Shown piece after piece: positions 5,809 to 7,383 of a stretch of DNA of 7,383 bases. The notes beneath the pieces were generated by a model. It did no database searches and had not been told where the DNA came from. It was given only the letters and a program-made list of their open reading frames with translations. The DNA comes from an uncultured Eubacteriales bacterium. GTDB taxonomy: Bacteria; Bacillota; Clostridia; Tissierellales; Peptoniphilaceae. Numbering within the stretch: position 1 is the stretch's first letter; each line of letters opens with the position of its first letter. A program made the position numbers and the translations under genes. The stretch is taken from contig CABTXP010000052.1 in the NCBI GenBank assembly GCA_902488815.1, forward strand, positions 1 to 7,383, read 5' to 3'.

Positions 5809-6602
5809 AAATTATAAGCATTATTTCAAATGCAAATATGGCGTCGAGATCGACGACCCGAAAATTAATAGATTTGTTTGAGTCCTACGGCTATGAACCT
5901 ACTACAAACTTCACCCCCGAGGCGGAGCTTATTGTAACTATAGGCGGCGACGGTGCTTTTTTAAAAACGCTACACAGATACAACTTTCCCAAGACTAATT
6001 TTGTCGGTGTAAACACAGGCCACTTGGGATTTTTTCAAGAAATTTCTCCTGACAGATTGGAAGATTTTGTAAAGAGATACTCTGAAAAGAAGTACACGGT
6101 AGACAGATTAAAACTTGTCTCTGCAGATGTCTACACCAAGGACAGGACTTACAACATTACGGCTTTAAACGAAATTATTTTAAAGGCTTCCAACTCAAAA
6201 ATTATACATATTGATGTGTTTATAAACAGAAATCACGTGGAAAAATTTTCAGGCGACGGAATTTTAACTTGTTCCGCTTCAGGTAGTACTGCTTACAACT
6301 TTTCTGGCGGCGGCGCACTCCTTCATCCCGACTTGGATTCACTTCAAATCACGCCTCTTTGCCCTGTGAATTCGGCTGTATACAGGTCCCTTCCATCAAG
6401 TATTGTAGTGCCGGGGGACTATGTCATCTCCCTTGTGCCTGAAAAGAGATATGCAAATCAAAACTTGGTCTTAATTGACGGAAAAGAATTTTTTTACAAG
6501 GACTTACACCGTATCAACTTCAGATCAAAGGGAGAGTATGTAAGTCATTTAAGCTTTTCAAAGAAGTCCTATTGGGACAACATCAAAACCAAATTTCTAT
6601 AA
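5802..6602 (+). CDS. nadK: NAD kinase
   Basis: This cytoplasmic enzyme phosphorylates NAD to NADP using ATP or polyphosphate, the only route to NADP in most bacteria. Of its 266 residues, the conserved landmarks are GGDGAFLKT (48-56; Asp50 is the catalytic GGDG aspartate), NTGHLGFF (71-78), the NE pair at 123-124, GSTAYNFSGGG (161-171), and TPLCPV (184-189, usually TPICPH). The residues before GSTAY read CSAS where many homologues have STPT, a mild change. An in-frame TTG at 5790 would add four residues but overlaps the GGAG ribosome binding site, so ATG at 5802, six bases after GGAG, is preferred. The gene is transcribed alone, divergent from a pseudouridine synthase gene and ended by a strong hairpin. 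Length is at the short end for NadK but typical for Bacillota. Confidence 0.93.
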   Translation: MSKIISIISNANMASRSTTRKLIDLFESYGYEPTTNFTPEAELIVTIGGDGAFLKTLHRYNFPKTNFVGVNTGHLGFFQEISPDRLEDFVKRYSEKKYTVDRLKLVSADVYTKDRTYNITALNEIILKASNSKIIHIDVFINRNHVEKFSGDGILTCSASGSTAYNFSGGGALLHPDLDSLQITPLCPVNSAVYRSLPSSIVVPGDYVISLVPEKRYANQNLVLIDGKEFFYKDLHRINFRSKGEYVSHLSFSKKSYWDNIKTKFL

Positions 6603-6605
6603 AAC

Positions 6606-6637
6606 AATTGCCCTACAACAGGGCAATTTCTTTTTTT
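6606..6637 (+). terminator. Shared terminator between nadK and the crp-like gene
   Basis: Perfect 8-bp arms AATTGCCC (6606-6613) and GGGCAATT (6621-6628) flank a 7-base loop and are followed by TC and seven T (6631-6637). It ends nadK four bases after its stop codon. The stop codon and last few codons of the convergent crp-like gene lie within the hairpin, and leftward it is followed by GTTTT, so it probably serves both genes. Confidence 0.9.
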
Positions 6638-7284
6638 AAATTCTTTAAAGACTCCTTAGTTATGTAGAGTTTTTGTCTCTCTCTTACAATGTAATTCTTT
6701 TCTTCCCACTCATTTAAGTATCTGTAAAAAGTCCTCACATTTATTTTAAAAAGATCGGCGTAAAATGTTCTCTTTTCTTTAAGTTCGAAAGGCATCTCCT
6801 TGTCTTTTGCCAAGTAGTAGAAGTAAGACATCATGTTTTCTTCTATGGAATAGGAATTGATTTTGTTTAGCTCTCTTATCATGTTTACGGAAAAGTCGCA
6901 CAGGTAGTCAATGGTCATTTGAGACAACAACTTATCCTCTTCAAGCGCCTTCATGTATAGAGGCACATCTATTTCCAAAACTTTTACATCGGTTAAAGCG
7001 ACGACGGATGCCAAGTTTGAGTTAAGCTTTTGAATGGTTTCCATAATGCAAAAAAATTGTACCCCTTCCATAGTGTGAGATATTATTCTGTCCCCTTTTG
7101 TAGAAAAAGTTGTGACATATACTGTCCCCTTTAGAAGTATAGAGATCTTCGAAGGCTTATGTCCTTCTCTTGCAATATAATCTCCTTCTTTTAAGTCTTT
7201 TATTTCAATGCCTCTTTTGTTTAAATCCGGGTGTGTAAATTCTCCTTCGGTTTTAAGTAAATTTTCTATTAATTTTCCTAACAT
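6613..7284 (-). CDS. Crp/Fnr-family transcriptional regulator
   Basis: The 223-residue protein has a cyclic-nucleotide-binding-like beta-barrel (about 20-115, including GDYIAREGHKPSKISILLKGTV), a long dimerisation helix (about 118-142) and a C-terminal winged helix (about 150-215). The recognition helix is near NVRTFYRYLNEWEEKNYI (182-199). The phosphate-binding cassette of true cAMP receptors (GE...R-[ST]) is missing; that region reads MEGVQFFCIMETIQKLN. The N-terminal cysteine cluster of FNR is also absent; only Cys79 and Cys129 are present. It therefore senses neither cAMP nor oxygen by the classical routes. ATG at 7311 would give nine more residues, but GGAGG precedes the ATG at 7284 by five bases, and the upstream ATG lies inside a perfect palindrome. 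The divergent start at 7378 suggests its target. HcpR, a nitrosative-stress regulator of the hydroxylamine reductase Hcp, is one candidate; the evidence is only circumstantial. Confidence 0.85.
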   Translation of the reverse strand: MLGKLIENLLKTEGEFTHPDLNKRGIEIKDLKEGDYIAREGHKPSKISILLKGTVYVTTFSTKGDRIISHTMEGVQFFCIMETIQKLNSNLASVVALTDVKVLEIDVPLYMKALEEDKLLSQMTIDYLCDFSVNMIRELNKINSYSIEENMMSYFYYLAKDKEMPFELKEKRTFYADLFKINVRTFYRYLNEWEEKNYIVRERQKLYITKESLKNLKKEIALL

Positions 7285-7297
7285 TTCAGCCTCCAAC

Positions 7298-7311
7298 ATG
7301 ACACGTGTCAT
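7298..7311. promoter_or_regulatory. Palindromic operator, FNR-like geometry
   Basis: ATGACACGTGTCAT is a perfect 14-bp palindrome. It reads as ATGAC-N4-GTCAT, the same 5-4-5 half-site geometry as FNR (TTGAT-N4-ATCAA). It lies about 12-25 bases downstream of the predicted start of the crp-like gene, which fits self-repression. It is also centred at 7304.5, about 41.5 bases upstream of the predicted rightward start, the class II activator position. A Crp/Fnr-type protein encoded next to it is the natural ligand. Confidence 0.75.
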
Positions 7312-7329
7312 ATTCTTTTAATTACCTGC

Positions 7330-7357
7330 ATTATATAATAAATACAACAAAAAACAA
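7330..7357 (-). promoter_or_regulatory. Promoter of the crp-like gene
   Basis: On the minus strand TTGTTT (7357-7352) is 16 bp from consensus TATAAT (7335-7330). Start near 7323 gives a leader of about 39 nt containing the palindromic operator. The -10 box overlaps the -10 of the divergent promoter. Confidence 0.5.
7334..7339 (+). promoter_or_regulatory. -10 box of the divergent rightward promoter
   Basis: A consensus TATAAT is present, but the -35 position reads roughly TATTCT, which is poor. A weak -35 box with an operator centred at -41.5 is the classic arrangement of an activator-dependent promoter. Start near 7346. Confidence 0.55.
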
Positions 7358-7377
7358 TAACAGGAGGTCTTAAAAAA

Positions 7378-7383
7378 ATGGAA
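7378..7383 (+). CDS. Start of a rightward gene, cut by the window edge
   Basis: Only ATG GAA (Met-Glu) is visible. A strong AGGAGG (7362-7367) lies 10 bases upstream, at the end of a leader of about 30 nt from the predicted start near 7346. The gene is therefore likely real, but its product cannot be read. Its control region suggests activation by the adjacent Crp/Fnr-family regulator. Hydroxylamine reductase (hcp), which often sits beside HcpR-type regulators in anaerobes, is a guess. Confidence 0.6.

Noticed and set aside
1..7383. Mobile element, CRISPR, toxin-antitoxin or phage defence system
   Set aside because: No transposase, integrase, repeat-spacer array or defence-type domain was seen; nearly every stretch is accounted for by core genes and their control sites.

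Overview
The window looks like ordinary chromosome from a low-GC, Gram-positive anaerobe of the Bacillota (Firmicutes). The base composition is AT-rich, ribosome binding sites are strong (AAGGAG or AGGAGG), promoters are close to the sigma-A consensus, and terminators are U-tailed hairpins. The gene set (KtrAB, a YtxH-family protein, a DUF948-like protein, and a Crp/Fnr-type regulator lacking the cAMP pocket) fits a clostridium-like or Peptoniphilaceae-like member, but sequence reading alone cannot fix the genus. No transposase, integrase, CRISPR array, tRNA or rRNA was seen.

Layout, left to right. Positions 1-280 hold no convincing protein gene. They do hold a leftward promoter, a structured stretch with a sequestered Shine-Dalgarno-like motif, and a terminator-like hairpin, so a small RNA or leader of about 110 nt is possible. 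Next comes a leftward LacI-family repressor gene (281-1291) with its own promoter, separated by a long terminator from the leftward potassium-uptake operon ktrB-ktrA (3431-1423). Upstream of ktrB are a good promoter, a 9-bp inverted repeat and a bidirectional terminator. That terminator closes a two-gene leftward operon encoding a YtxH-family protein and a DUF948-like membrane protein (4542-3560).

The roughly 300-bp gap at 4543-4840 is filled. A leftward RNA gene at about 4809-4628 has the 5' and 3' signatures, closing stem, length and U-tail expected of 6S RNA, with a TTGAAA-17-TATACT promoter whose -35 box overlaps the stop codon of the next gene. That gene is a leftward RluA/RluD-family pseudouridine synthase (5734-4841), divergent from a rightward NAD kinase (5802-6602). 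The nadK terminator is shared with, and partly encoded inside, the convergent gene for a Crp/Fnr-family regulator (7284-6613).

At the right edge, a perfect palindrome ATGACACGTGTCAT lies in the leader of the crp-like gene. It is also centred 41.5 bases upstream of the predicted start of a divergent rightward transcript, whose gene begins at 7378 and leaves the window after two codons. This suggests a regulator that represses itself and activates its neighbour.

Most genes here are housekeeping. The parts worth a second look are non-coding: the 6S RNA candidate, the Crp/Fnr divergent switch, and the structured leftward RNA beside the LacI gene.
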